Source of the DNA: a virus
DNA length: 64,000 nt
IMG/VR virus record: IMGVR_UViG_3300034073_002641
Location: 1 to 64,000 of that record
Reading direction: 5' to 3' (one strand)
Below are positions 55,691 to 63,372 of this stretch, piece by piece. Within the stretch, counting starts at the first letter, position 1. Each line of letters begins with the position of its first letter. A model generated the notes under the pieces. It was not told the DNA's origin, searched no databases, and was given only the letters and a program-made list of their open reading frames with translations. Made by a program: the position numbers and the translations under genes.

Positions 55691-55951
55691 ATGGAAATCA
55701 CCACAAAAGTAATAAAGTCAGGTACTTGGTTTCAAGTGCAAATCATTCAAATTGAAGAAGTTAGTTCAATGGTTTTTTCTGGTCCAGATAAGGGCATTGA
55801 AAAAAAAGAAATGCGCGATACTGTTATCTTAACATTTGGCAAGTTGTTTGAAACTAGCACAGATGCTGAAACTTTTTCAAAAACAAAATTGGTTTTATCT
55901 ACAATAAAATTAATTCAAAAGTGGGGGTTTTTAATTAAAATATGGTTTTGA
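55691..55951 (+). CDS. Small hypothetical protein
   Basis: 86 residues, strand-rich N-terminus (TTKVIKSGTWFQVQIIQIEE), hydrophobic C-terminus. Its end holds the promoter of the next gene. Confidence 0.55.
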   Translation: MEITTKVIKSGTWFQVQIIQIEEVSSMVFSGPDKGIEKKEMRDTVILTFGKLFETSTDAETFSKTKLVLSTIKLIQKWGFLIKIWF

Positions 55952-55977
55952 ATTGTGAAAAAAATATATTACATTTG
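55947..55977 (+). promoter_or_regulatory. Host-type promoter
   Basis: TTTG 55947-55950 and TACATTTG 55970-55977, 19-bp spacer, upstream of ATG 55999. Confidence 0.75.
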
Positions 55978-55998
55978 TTAAAACTTAAAAATAGAAAG

Positions 55999-56958
55999 AT
56001 GCAAAAAATTGAGAGTCTAACCCCAGAACAGGAAGCTAAGCTAGACATCCACAGAGATGCCTGGCTGAGCAAAATATTCAACTATGAGTTTTATAAAAAC
56101 CATAATGTTGAAAAGACAGAGATAGCTATGAAAAAGTTATACAAATTTTGTGGCCTTGAAGAACCAAGAGTGGTTCTATTAGATAGCCCAATGGCCTGTC
56201 AATTAGAAATTAACAGGTTAAAGGGTAATACAGGTGATAACATTGAATATGAACCATTCTCTGTATATATCAATGCAGAAGATATTCCTTGGTTGTCATT
56301 CTATGGCTACTTTATGGACAACTTTGACTTCCTTGATGAATACAGAGAGGATTTTAATCTAATCCTAGAGTGTGTTGAAAACTCTTATGCTCAAATCCAA
56401 ATGGATGAGGTTTGCTTGGTATCAAAATACCCAAAAAAGATTGCAAGAAATGAAAACAATGACTTGCATTGCACAACAGGGTATGCTATTGAGTTTGCTG
56501 ATGGGTATGGTCAGCACTATGTGAATGGCAGGTTTATTGAGGAGGAGATATTCAAGGATTGTGATGCATTAATTAATGCAAAGATACGTTTCCACAATGA
56601 GAGTAATGAGGATATTAAAGCAGCCATCATCACTATTATAAAAGAGAATTTTGGAAACGAGGGATTATTGGAAATGCTAGATGCAATTACTGTTGATGAG
56701 AAAAATGTGACCCACAAAAATGGTTATGCTGAAACTATAAGGATATACAAAACAAAAAGCACATATCCTTTCTTACAGAACAGCAAAGGTGAGTTTGACC
56801 AACCTTATGCCTGGATTGAGTTCACTTGTCCTAGCACTAAATCTGTGTATCTAATTGATACATGTCCAACATTCACTGATGCTATTGAGTGTGCCAAATG
56901 GCATAGACCAAGTAATGTTCCTGGTTCTGTTGATTACACGTGGTATTCTGCCAACTAA
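55999..56958 (+). CDS. DUF6745-like conserved protein
   Basis: 319 residues. SLTPEQEAKLDIHRDAWLSK, MKKLYKFCGLEEPRVVLLDS and PMACQLE are the N-terminal signature of DUF6745-type proteins (P-x-Q-E...RD-x-W...Y-x3-G-x2-P...SP), found in phages and bacteria without known function. Later SWLSFYGYFMDNFDFL and RRCDALIN-like segments continue the family. ATG 55999 fits the leader. Confidence 0.65.
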   Translation: MQKIESLTPEQEAKLDIHRDAWLSKIFNYEFYKNHNVEKTEIAMKKLYKFCGLEEPRVVLLDSPMACQLEINRLKGNTGDNIEYEPFSVYINAEDIPWLSFYGYFMDNFDFLDEYREDFNLILECVENSYAQIQMDEVCLVSKYPKKIARNENNDLHCTTGYAIEFADGYGQHYVNGRFIEEEIFKDCDALINAKIRFHNESNEDIKAAIITIIKENFGNEGLLEMLDAITVDEKNVTHKNGYAETIRIYKTKSTYPFLQNSKGEFDQPYAWIEFTCPSTKSVYLIDTCPTFTDAIECAKWHRPSNVPGSVDYTWYSAN

Positions 56959-56983
56959 ATTTTAAACTTAAAATAACAAAAAA

Positions 56984-57370
56984 ATGAGTAAATTAAATTT
57001 TTCCAACATTTCTTTCCACCAAGGTGATGTCCAGTTCTTTGGATTAACTGAACTCCCTAGTGATGTTAAAAAGGTGCAAAAGCAATTTATTGCTGCATCA
57101 GAAAGGTCAGGTAGTTTCCATGCCTTATTTGGTAACTATGACATTTATGAATACCCAGATGGGGGATTTCTTATTGAGGCTCATGATGAGTGTATTCTAA
57201 ACCACTCATTACAGTCAGAACTATTAGGATCTGGTGTTTCTATGGATACGGCTGTTATTACGCCTAAAAAAGACCACAGACACACTATTGTTCCACCAGG
57301 CAAATACTATGCTGGAATCCAGACAAGGTTTGATCCTTTGGAGAATATGAAGAAAAGGGTTATTGACTAA
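56984..57370 (+). CDS. Conserved phage hypothetical
   Basis: 128 residues; SFHQGDVQFFGLTELPSDVK, RSGSFHALFGNYDIYEYPDG and IEAHDECILNHS have the look of a conserved beta-rich phage protein. Function unknown. Ends at a strong terminator. Confidence 0.65.
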   Translation: MSKLNFSNISFHQGDVQFFGLTELPSDVKKVQKQFIAASERSGSFHALFGNYDIYEYPDGGFLIEAHDECILNHSLQSELLGSGVSMDTAVITPKKDHRHTIVPPGKYYAGIQTRFDPLENMKKRVID

Positions 57371-57375
57371 TAACA

Positions 57376-57411
57376 AAGAAGGCTACTTGGAGATTTTTAA
57401 GTAGCCTTCTT
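57376..57411 (+). terminator. Strong terminator
   Basis: Perfect 13-bp arms 57376-57388 and 57399-57411 before the small-gene array. Confidence 0.85.
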
Positions 57412-57429
57412 ACTTTAAAATACAAAAGT

Positions 57430-57624
57430 ATGAAAAACGTTGGTTCAAAAATAACAAAACAAATTGATATTTTAAATACAAATAATGAAGCATTTATTGA
57501 TTATAAAGTAAATAAATATTTGAGGCGTAAAAGTGATTTAGAATTTGAGGAGATGTTAGAGCAGATACAGAATAAAATGCCCTGCATACCTATTGTTAGG
57601 TTTTTAATTAGAAAAAATAAATAA
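57430..57624 (+). CDS. MKN(V/I) small protein 1
   Basis: 64 residues, first gene of a tandem array of very small proteins sharing MKN(V/I)-x3-I at the start. Helical middle and a basic end (VRFLIRKNK). No promoter of either class was recognised directly before it. Confidence 0.6.
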   Translation: MKNVGSKITKQIDILNTNNEAFIDYKVNKYLRRKSDLEFEEMLEQIQNKMPCIPIVRFLIRKNK

Positions 57625-57625
57625 A

Positions 57626-57811
57626 ATGAAGAATGTTAAACAACATATCCATAATCAAATTAATTATTTAGTTAAATATCGTACACCTACGCTTGTGAGT
57701 TTTTGGAGTATGGATACAATGTATAGGATTCACCTCAAATTAAATAGTGAGGTTCGTAATCAGATAACTAATGCACAACCACCATTGATTAAAGAAACCA
57801 TTTTAAAATAA
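57626..57811 (+). CDS. MKN(V/I) small protein 2
   Basis: 61 residues: MKNVKQHIHNQINYL and a C-terminal LNSEVRNQITNA, the QV/QI helical pattern of the family. One nt after protein 1. Confidence 0.6.
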   Translation: MKNVKQHIHNQINYLVKYRTPTLVSFWSMDTMYRIHLKLNSEVRNQITNAQPPLIKETILK

Positions 57812-57817
57812 ACAAGA

Positions 57818-58015
57818 ATGAAGAATGTTTCCAGAGTTATAACTTCAAAAGGATTATATATTGATAAAATTTATCCTGGTAAGAAGTATGAGAAAGCATG
57901 GTTTCAAGCTGCACCTATTATGGATGAATCAAAAAATCAGGTAGATAACATTGCATATTATAACATAATCAAAAATTTATTTCCTAATATGAAAAATAAT
58001 TTTAAACATGGATAA
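57818..58015 (+). CDS. MKN(V/I) small protein 3
   Basis: 65 residues, MKNVSRVITSKG start; the middle (KIYPGKKYEKAWFQAAPIMD) is unlike the other members. Overlaps the next gene by 8 nt. Confidence 0.58.
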   Translation: MKNVSRVITSKGLYIDKIYPGKKYEKAWFQAAPIMDESKNQVDNIAYYNIIKNLFPNMKNNFKHG

Positions 58016-58187
58016 CATTGGGGACTTAATAGTGTGGAAAATACATTTAAAGATTAAGGAGAAAGTTACAAAAGATATATCATATAGTATGTATCTTAAA
58101 ACTAACATGAATAGTAAATTTATACAAATAAGCCGTTTTCATTGGTTAACAAATAATGTTATTCAACAAGTTAGAAAATTAAAATGA
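58008..58187 (+). CDS. MKN(V/I) small protein 4 (MDNI variant)
   Basis: 59 residues (MDNIGDLIVWKIHLKIKEKV, ending NNVIQQVRKLK). Starts inside protein 3 and ends 6 nt before protein 5, so it fills the array without a gap. Confidence 0.55.
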   Translation: MDNIGDLIVWKIHLKIKEKVTKDISYSMYLKTNMNSKFIQISRFHWLTNNVIQQVRKLK

Positions 58188-58193
58188 CAAAAC

Positions 58194-58400
58194 ATGAAGA
58201 ATATTGATAAACAAATAATTTATCAAATATATAAGCAACATAGGGAAAAGGTCAATGATATTATTAATGACAAAGGATACAACATATATGCTAATATTGG
58301 AAATAAGTTGTGGGATGTTGCTTGGCTTCAGGTGGAGAATAACGTGACTAATAATGTAGTTATGCAAGTGAAAAATAAATTAAAACATGAAGAATATTAA
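58194..58400 (+). CDS. MKN(V/I) small protein 5
   Basis: 68 residues. Closely related to protein 6: both have a DKG(Y/W)-x-IY-x2-(I/L)-x3-LWD motif, then WLQV(E/D)NN and a (Q)(V/I)KNKL end. Overlap of 14 nt with protein 6. Confidence 0.65.
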   Translation: MKNIDKQIIYQIYKQHREKVNDIINDKGYNIYANIGNKLWDVAWLQVENNVTNNVVMQVKNKLKHEEY

Positions 58401-58593
58401 TGAATTTATATTACGTAAAATATATGACCAATATAGGATGAAGGCTGATAATGCTATATTTGACAAAGGATGGAAAATATATACTAAACTTACAGTTAAA
58501 TTATGGGATCCTTCTTGGTTGCAGGTGGATAATAATATGGCAGAAAAATTAATTACCCAAATAAAGAATAAATTAAACTATGAAGAACATTAG
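58387..58593 (+). CDS. MKN(V/I) small protein 6
   Basis: 68 residues, tandem duplicate of protein 5 (about half the residues identical by eye, including FDKGWKIY, LWDPSWLQVDNN and QIKNKL). Confidence 0.65.
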   Translation: MKNINEFILRKIYDQYRMKADNAIFDKGWKIYTKLTVKLWDPSWLQVDNNMAEKLITQIKNKLNYEEH

Positions 58594-58804
58594 TAGAAAC
58601 ATATTTGATGTGATGATATATGATGGTGTAAATTCTAACATAAAACAAAATGCTGCCACAAATATTGGTGATAGATTATGGAAAATTATGTGGGATAAGG
58701 CAGAGGATGGTATATATGGACAAGTTTTCTTACCAATAAGAGACCAGGTGTGGCTTGAAATAGATAATCCAAAAAAACTTAAAATTAAGAAATGGAAAGA
58801 GTGA
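58580..58804 (+). CDS. MKN(V/I) small protein 7
   Basis: 74 residues. Keeps a GDRLWKIMWDKAEDGIYGQV block similar to the LWD-x2-W region of proteins 5 and 6. Overlaps both neighbours (14 and 13 nt). Confidence 0.6.
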   Translation: MKNISRNIFDVMIYDGVNSNIKQNAATNIGDRLWKIMWDKAEDGIYGQVFLPIRDQVWLEIDNPKKLKIKKWKE

Positions 58805-58980
58805 ACAGTAAAATCACAAAGAAAATTTCATCAATAGAGAAGTTAGAAAGACTTAACTTAATTCCAACTATTAATCCTGCATATCATATTAGATATCGAG
58901 AAATAATAAATGACCAAATATTTAAGCAAATGACACATAATTTTACAGATAATCTTAGAATAAAAATAATGTTTAAGTGA
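58792..58980 (+). CDS. MKN(V/I) small protein 8 (MERV variant)
   Basis: 62 residues, MERVNSKITKKISSIEKLER. The family start is altered but position and overlaps are kept. Confidence 0.55.
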   Translation: MERVNSKITKKISSIEKLERLNLIPTINPAYHIRYREIINDQIFKQMTHNFTDNLRIKIMFK

Positions 58981-59327
58981 TGAAAAATATTGGGCAAGAA
59001 ACAAAAGATAAATTAGTAAATGAAATTAGAATTCCAATTTGGAATGGAAGTTATGAAACTTTATTTAGTAGATTGCGCCATAAAATCTGGACAGAACTAT
59101 ATCATAAAACAACAAATCAAATGCTAACAATGAGAAATATTTCAAGTGTGGTAAATAGTAAATTTACTAAAATACAGGTTAATGTTTTTCACACTAAAAC
59201 TGATAATGTTAGTTATAGAGTTGATTTTAAAGTTGATACAAAGTTATCATATCTACGTACTGGTCGTCGCTTAATAAGTGTCATAGGTAAACAAATATGG
59301 TATAAAGTTAAATCTATAATATTATGA
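58980..59327 (+). CDS. MKN(V/I) small protein 9, double-length
   Basis: 115 residues from ATG 58980. A second family-like start occurs in the middle (MRNISSVVNSKF, about residue 49), so this looks like two units fused by loss of a stop. An in-frame GTG lies 3 nt earlier. Confidence 0.58.
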   Translation: MKNIGQETKDKLVNEIRIPIWNGSYETLFSRLRHKIWTELYHKTTNQMLTMRNISSVVNSKFTKIQVNVFHTKTDNVSYRVDFKVDTKLSYLRTGRRLISVIGKQIWYKVKSIIL

Positions 59328-59494
59328 AAAGTGTAAGAATTGAAATTTTGAATCAAGTGTATGATGAAATTGAAGTTAAGTTAAAGGATACAATAGAAGA
59401 AAAAGAATACCTACCTGGTAATCAGTTTAGGTGGTTTAATAGTCGAGTGACAATAAACCTAAAATTAAGAAATTTGCCAAAGATAATTTTATGA
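59324..59494 (+). CDS. MKS small protein 10
   Basis: 56 residues (MKSVRIEILNQVYDEIEVKL...). It is a tandem duplicate of protein 11: both contain ILNQV(Y/H)DE, KEYLPGN and end NLKLRNLPKIIL. ATGA overlap at both ends. Confidence 0.62.
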   Translation: MKSVRIEILNQVYDEIEVKLKDTIEEKEYLPGNQFRWFNSRVTINLKLRNLPKIIL

Positions 59495-59661
59495 AAAGTA
59501 TAAGAACTATAATTTTGAATCAAGTGCATGATGAAACTCTAAGAAATTTAAAGGGTGTAATAAAAATAAAAGAATATCTTCCTGGTAATGTTTGGATGGG
59601 GGCTTATATGCAAGGAATAATCAACCTAAAATTAAGAAACTTGCCAAAGATAATTTTATGA
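59491..59661 (+). CDS. MKS small protein 11
   Basis: 56 residues (MKSIRTIILNQVHDETLRNL...), duplicate of protein 10 with the same 12-residue C-terminus. ATGA overlap with the HNH gene. Confidence 0.62.
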   Translation: MKSIRTIILNQVHDETLRNLKGVIKIKEYLPGNVWMGAYMQGIINLKLRNLPKIIL

Positions 59662-60044
59662 GTAAGAAAGTTAGAGATTTGTTGTTTGAAAAATGCAATG
59701 GTAGATGTTGTTATTGTGGTGATAAGTTAGAGAAAGGTTGGCACATTGACGAAATAGAACCTGTTAAAAGAAATCATATATATGACAAAGTTAAGAAGAA
59801 ATTTGTGATAGATAAAGATAATCCTATGCAGCATCCAGAACGATTAACAATTGAAAATCAAAATCCAAGCTGTCCAAGTTGCAATATTAATAAACATTCA
59901 TTATCTTTGGAAGAGTTTAGGTCTTTGATTAAAGGGTTCATGAAACATCTAAATGAGAAATCAACCCAATATAAAATTGCAAAACGTTATGGTCTTGTCC
60001 AGGAGAATGAGATTGATATAGTTTTTTATTTTGAAAAAAATTAA
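59658..60044 (+). CDS. HNH endonuclease inside the small-gene array
   Basis: 128 residues from ATG 59658. CNGRCCYCGDKLEKGWHIDE, then ERLTIENQNPSCPSCNINKH, is an HNH fold with two CxxC pairs. The catalytic DH(I) reads DEI here, so activity is uncertain. ATG 59592 is an in-frame alternative but overlaps protein 11 by 70 nt. It probably entered the array as a homing gene. Confidence 0.78.
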   Translation: MSKKVRDLLFEKCNGRCCYCGDKLEKGWHIDEIEPVKRNHIYDKVKKKFVIDKDNPMQHPERLTIENQNPSCPSCNINKHSLSLEEFRSLIKGFMKHLNEKSTQYKIAKRYGLVQENEIDIVFYFEKN

Positions 60045-60048
60045 AAGC

Positions 60049-60219
60049 ATGAAAAATGTAGATGATAAAATACGGAAACATATAGGTATGAAAGTTAATT
60101 TTGTATTACGTAAAGAATTACGTAAACAAATAACTATTGAATACTATGATTACCCCCAATTTGGTAATCAAACACTTCAAGAATTGTTTTCCAAAATAGA
60201 AAAAAGATTAAAAGCATGA
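60049..60219 (+). CDS. MKN(V/I) small protein 12
   Basis: 56 residues (MKNVDDKIRKHIGMKVNFVL...), first family member after the HNH gene. ATGA overlap with the next. Confidence 0.6.
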   Translation: MKNVDDKIRKHIGMKVNFVLRKELRKQITIEYYDYPQFGNQTLQELFSKIEKRLKA

Positions 60220-60389
60220 AAAATGTGGCTAGTAAAATTGGAAATAAAATACAAAACCCACGATCCATTACTCCCATATCAATACAAGTGGTTCATCATA
60301 TTAGGGATAAAGTATATCTACGACCTTGGACACAAGTTCATCAACAAGTATCTATTCAAATAAAAGAAAACCTAAAATTTAAAGTATGA
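60216..60389 (+). CDS. MKN(V/I) small protein 13
   Basis: 57 residues; the second half RPWTQVHQQVSIQIKENLKF is nearly shared with protein 14 (VWRQVSQQVSMQMKANLKF). ATGA overlaps both sides. Confidence 0.62.
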   Translation: MKNVASKIGNKIQNPRSITPISIQVVHHIRDKVYLRPWTQVHQQVSIQIKENLKFKV

Positions 60390-60559
60390 GAAATGTAGGT
60401 CATGAAATAGAAGCTAAAGTCCAGTATCCAAGATGGAATAAACATGCACGGGTACCAGTGGTTAATAATGCTAGGCATCAAGTATATCATCAGGTATGGA
60501 GGCAAGTTAGCCAACAAGTATCTATGCAAATGAAAGCAAACTTAAAATTTAAAGTATGA
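60386..60559 (+). CDS. MKN(V/I) small protein 14
   Basis: 57 residues (MRNVGHEIEAKV..., ending NLKFKV like protein 13). The run HQVYHQVWRQVSQQV is the clearest example of the QV-x2 helical pattern. Confidence 0.62.
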   Translation: MRNVGHEIEAKVQYPRWNKHARVPVVNNARHQVYHQVWRQVSQQVSMQMKANLKFKV

Positions 60560-60708
60560 AAAATGTAATAGATAAAGTGTATATGCAAGTGGGTTATTTT
60601 GTACATGATAAACCAAATATGCAATTAAGAAAAAAAATACTTAGAGTAGGAGAGGTTCAAACAAATGGTCAACTATGGTTTCAAATACAAAACAACCTAA
60701 AATTATGA
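60556..60708 (+). CDS. MKN(V/I) small protein 15
   Basis: 50 residues, the shortest member (MKNVIDKVYMQVGYFVHDKP..., ending FQIQNNLKL). ATGA overlaps both sides. Confidence 0.58.
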   Translation: MKNVIDKVYMQVGYFVHDKPNMQLRKKILRVGEVQTNGQLWFQIQNNLKL

Positions 60709-60902
60709 ATAGTGTAAGCCAGAAAATATCTAAAGAATTAGGAGATAAAGTAACTACCTATGTAGTTAAAAAAAGTATTCTTCAAATAAGTAATAAAGTG
60801 CTTATTCAAGCAGAAGGGGAAGTTTTTGAACAGATTATTGGTCAATTATATCAAAATTTAGAACCAAATGTAAAAAAGACTATGTTGAAGCATAATTTTT
60901 AA
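60705..60902 (+). CDS. MKN(V/I) small protein 16 (MNSV variant)
   Basis: 65 residues, MNSVSQKISKELGDKVTTYV, last gene of the array. ATG 60705 gives the ATGA overlap seen in the rest; ATG 60675 would overlap by 34 nt. Confidence 0.6.
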   Translation: MNSVSQKISKELGDKVTTYVVKKSILQISNKVLIQAEGEVFEQIIGQLYQNLEPNVKKTMLKHNF

Positions 60903-60927
60903 TTACATTTTCAAAAACTAAATAATT

Positions 60928-61374
60928 ATGGCTATTAAAGACCTTGTCCCTTATGAACTAGCATTAGAACTTAAAAAACTAGGTTTTAGAGAACCTTGTT
61001 TTGGTAATTATAAAGAAACTGAAATAATAGATTACAACCTTGGAAGACATAATAAACATATCTTTTTAGATACTATAAATGGTCTTCAAGATTATAATGA
61101 GCATAATAAAGAGACAGATGCTTCAGCTCCTACTTTTACAGCAGCATTTAGGTTTTTTAGGGAGAAGTTTGATTGGCAATTTTCAGTAGAAGCAACATCT
61201 GATCAGCACAATTGTGAACTTGGTTACAATTATTGGATTTGGAATCATAAAACAGGTGAAGAATACCATACAATGCCAAAAAATAGACCTTCTGGTGATT
61301 GGGAATATGAAACCTATGAAGAAGCTGATTTAGCAGGTTTAAATAAATTAATTGAGGTTGTAAAAAACAAATAA
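60928..61374 (+). CDS. Conserved phage hypothetical, paralogue 1 of 3
   Basis: 148 residues. PYELALELKKLGFREPCFGN, AAFRFFREKFDW and YETYEEADLAGLNKLIEVVK follow a pattern (Y-x-(I/L)A-x2-LK-x-LGF...FRWFREK...YE-x-AE) common in phages and repeated at 62629 and 63005. Function unknown. Confidence 0.72.
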   Translation: MAIKDLVPYELALELKKLGFREPCFGNYKETEIIDYNLGRHNKHIFLDTINGLQDYNEHNKETDASAPTFTAAFRFFREKFDWQFSVEATSDQHNCELGYNYWIWNHKTGEEYHTMPKNRPSGDWEYETYEEADLAGLNKLIEVVKNK

Positions 61375-61375
61375 A

Positions 61376-61777
61376 ATGAGCAAACAAACAGAAAATTATA
61401 TAGGAAGTCAACAACATTGGGAAGATAGAATAAATGATGATTATGATTATCTAAAACAAATGGAAAAGGAAATGGAAAAGGATGTGGAAAAACTAATATA
61501 CAATGGGTTAGAAAAACAAAACAAAATGATTTTAACACCAAAAGAAGAAGCAAAAGAGCTAGTTGATACATTCTATCAAACAACTCCTAATGAGACTTGG
61601 ATTGATGAGCCTTTAGGGGAATTTATGGAAACCTATACAGCTTGGGGACAGGCTAAACAATGTGCTTTGATTGCAGTTGATAAGATATTGTTTGTACTTA
61701 ACTTTAATCTTGATTTTAAAATGGAAAGGTCTATTGCACATTATTTAGAAGTTAAACAAGAAATAGAAAAATTATAA
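61376..61777 (+). CDS. Conserved phage hypothetical
   Basis: 133 residues, helical: acidic N-terminus, then EEAKELVDTFYQTTPNETWI and QAKQCALIAVDKILFVLNFN. Similar helical proteins are frequent in phages of Bacteroidota. No function known. Confidence 0.65.
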   Translation: MSKQTENYIGSQQHWEDRINDDYDYLKQMEKEMEKDVEKLIYNGLEKQNKMILTPKEEAKELVDTFYQTTPNETWIDEPLGEFMETYTAWGQAKQCALIAVDKILFVLNFNLDFKMERSIAHYLEVKQEIEKL

Positions 61778-61796
61778 CAACAAAAAAACTAAAACT

Positions 61797-62297
61797 ATGA
61801 AAACACCAGTTGATTATTTATGTGATGTTATCAATAGCCAGTATGGTAGCAGGATTACAAATTACACAATCCCAAATGAGGTTTTTGAACGTATCAAGAA
61901 ACTAGAAGAGGATTATCATAAAGTAACAGAAAACACCTCTGATGGATATCACACCTTTAAGGAATTATATGATTTTAGAGCAGCCTACAATGCTTTATTG
62001 TTTAATGAGTGGGCAAATCAGAAAGGTGATGAAGAGTTCCAGGATTTGAACCAGGTGATGCAGAACACCAAATATAGTGTCCATAAGAGTTGGAAACATA
62101 ATGATGGTTATCCTTGTTTTGGTGGGGGCTGGTTTATTGTTGTGGCAAAATTACCAAGTGGCCAAATATCCAATCACTATCCAGCAGATAGGTGGGATGA
62201 TTTTAAAGTCCCAGAAACATCAAAAGCATTATTTCCTTTTGATGGTCATACAAGTCATGCTGTTTTGAAAATATTACAGAAAGAACTTGCGCAGTAA
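61797..62297 (+). CDS. WDGH-type conserved phage protein
   Basis: 166 residues. SDGYHTFKELYDFRAAYNAL, VHKSWKHNDGYPCFGGGWFI and QISNHYPADRWDDF, then PFDGHTS, are the signature of a widespread phage family (WDGH domain) of unknown biochemistry. The many conserved H, D and C residues suggest a metal-binding enzyme. Confidence 0.82.
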   Translation: MKTPVDYLCDVINSQYGSRITNYTIPNEVFERIKKLEEDYHKVTENTSDGYHTFKELYDFRAAYNALLFNEWANQKGDEEFQDLNQVMQNTKYSVHKSWKHNDGYPCFGGGWFIVVAKLPSGQISNHYPADRWDDFKVPETSKALFPFDGHTSHAVLKILQKELAQ

Positions 62298-62309
62298 TTT
62301 TATTTCCCT

Positions 62310-62317
62310 TATATTTG
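62310..62317 (+). promoter_or_regulatory. Host-type -7 box
   Basis: TATATTTG 22 nt before ATG 62340; -33 element degenerate. Confidence 0.55.
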
Positions 62318-62339
62318 TGTATCAAAAAAAATAATAGTT

Positions 62340-62600
62340 ATGTCATACATTACAGTGGAAGCTGATATTGATTTGGATGATTATTCAGATGAAATCATCT
62401 ATATGTTCAAAAGAAACAAAAGGTTTAGAGAGAACCTATTACAAGCAATGGAAGATGATAATATAGGATTTGTTCTTAATAGAGGTGGTGATGATAAATA
62501 TGATGATAGGAAAACACAACTTTCTAAAATAAGTGAAAACTACTGGAAATTGACTGTTGAGGATGAGGAACTAATTAATAAGATTGCAGATAGGTTTTAA
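62340..62600 (+). CDS. Small acidic protein
   Basis: 86 residues, acidic: YITVEADIDLDDYSDEIIYM. Short strand followed by helices. It overlaps no gene and leads a short operon. No family recognised. Confidence 0.6.
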   Translation: MSYITVEADIDLDDYSDEIIYMFKRNKRFRENLLQAMEDDNIGFVLNRGGDDKYDDRKTQLSKISENYWKLTVEDEELINKIADRF

Positions 62601-62628
62601 GGAATTTATTAACCATAAACTAAACAAA

Positions 62629-63003
62629 ATGAAAATATACAATGAATTAGAATCTTTAGGATTGTTTGAGTGGTTATCAAAAACTCATAATTTAAAAGAT
62701 ACTGACATATCGCCAGAATATCTTGATGAATTACCATTAAATAAGATTCACAGAACTGTGGTCAATGCTATAGCATTCAGGTGGTTTCGAGAGAAGTATA
62801 ATTTAAGAGGGTTTATTGGGTTTAGACCAAATACTAAACAATTTGATTGTCACATTTATGATATGTCATTATCAGGTTTAGAATACGCTAAACAAAGAAC
62901 AATGGAAGAGTTTAATAAAGACCCTAAAGTTGGAACTTACGAAGAAGCGGAGTTAGAGTGTTTAATAAAATTGATTGAAATTGCTAAAAACAAAATAAAT
63001 TAA
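62629..63003 (+). CDS. Conserved phage hypothetical, paralogue 2 of 3
   Basis: 124 residues from ATG 62629. AIAFRWFREKYNLRGFIGFR and VGTYEEAELECLIKLIEIAK match the family of 60928 and 63005; the N-terminus differs (MKIYNELESLGLFEWL). One nt before paralogue 3. Confidence 0.7.
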   Translation: MKIYNELESLGLFEWLSKTHNLKDTDISPEYLDELPLNKIHRTVVNAIAFRWFREKYNLRGFIGFRPNTKQFDCHIYDMSLSGLEYAKQRTMEEFNKDPKVGTYEEAELECLIKLIEIAKNKIN

Positions 63004-63004
63004 T

Positions 63005-63367
63005 ATGGAAAAGGAATTTGTAAGTTATCAAATAGCGTTAGAACTCAAACAGTTAGATTTTGACGAACCATGTTTTGGATACTTTCAAGAAAATAAAACA
63101 AAAGTAATAATTGATAATTCTGGACTCATAACCAATTCTAATTTTAGTAAAATATTTTCAGAAGACCGATTTAGATTAGTAACACCACTATACCAACAAG
63201 TATTCAGGTGGTTTAGGGAGAAGTATGGTGTTTATATGCAGCCAAAGAAGTTTGATGTAGATAAATGGTGGGTTGAATGGGGGGATTGGAATAGTCCTAT
63301 TTTTGAAACATATGAAGAAGTAGAAGAGTCAATTTTACAAAAAATGATTGAAATTGCTAAAAAATAA
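63005..63367 (+). CDS. Conserved phage hypothetical, paralogue 3 of 3
   Basis: 120 residues. VSYQIALELKQLDFDEPCFG, QVFRWFREKYGVYMQPKKFD and FETYEEVEESILQKMIEIAK match paralogues 1 and 2. Confidence 0.72.
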   Translation: MEKEFVSYQIALELKQLDFDEPCFGYFQENKTKVIIDNSGLITNSNFSKIFSEDRFRLVTPLYQQVFRWFREKYGVYMQPKKFDVDKWWVEWGDWNSPIFETYEEVEESILQKMIEIAKK

Positions 63368-63372
63368 ATATT

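Noticed and set aside
61157-61583. Two minus-strand frames opposite 60928 and 61376
   Set aside because: Shadows of conserved plus-strand genes; composition (long H/L/F runs) is not protein-like.
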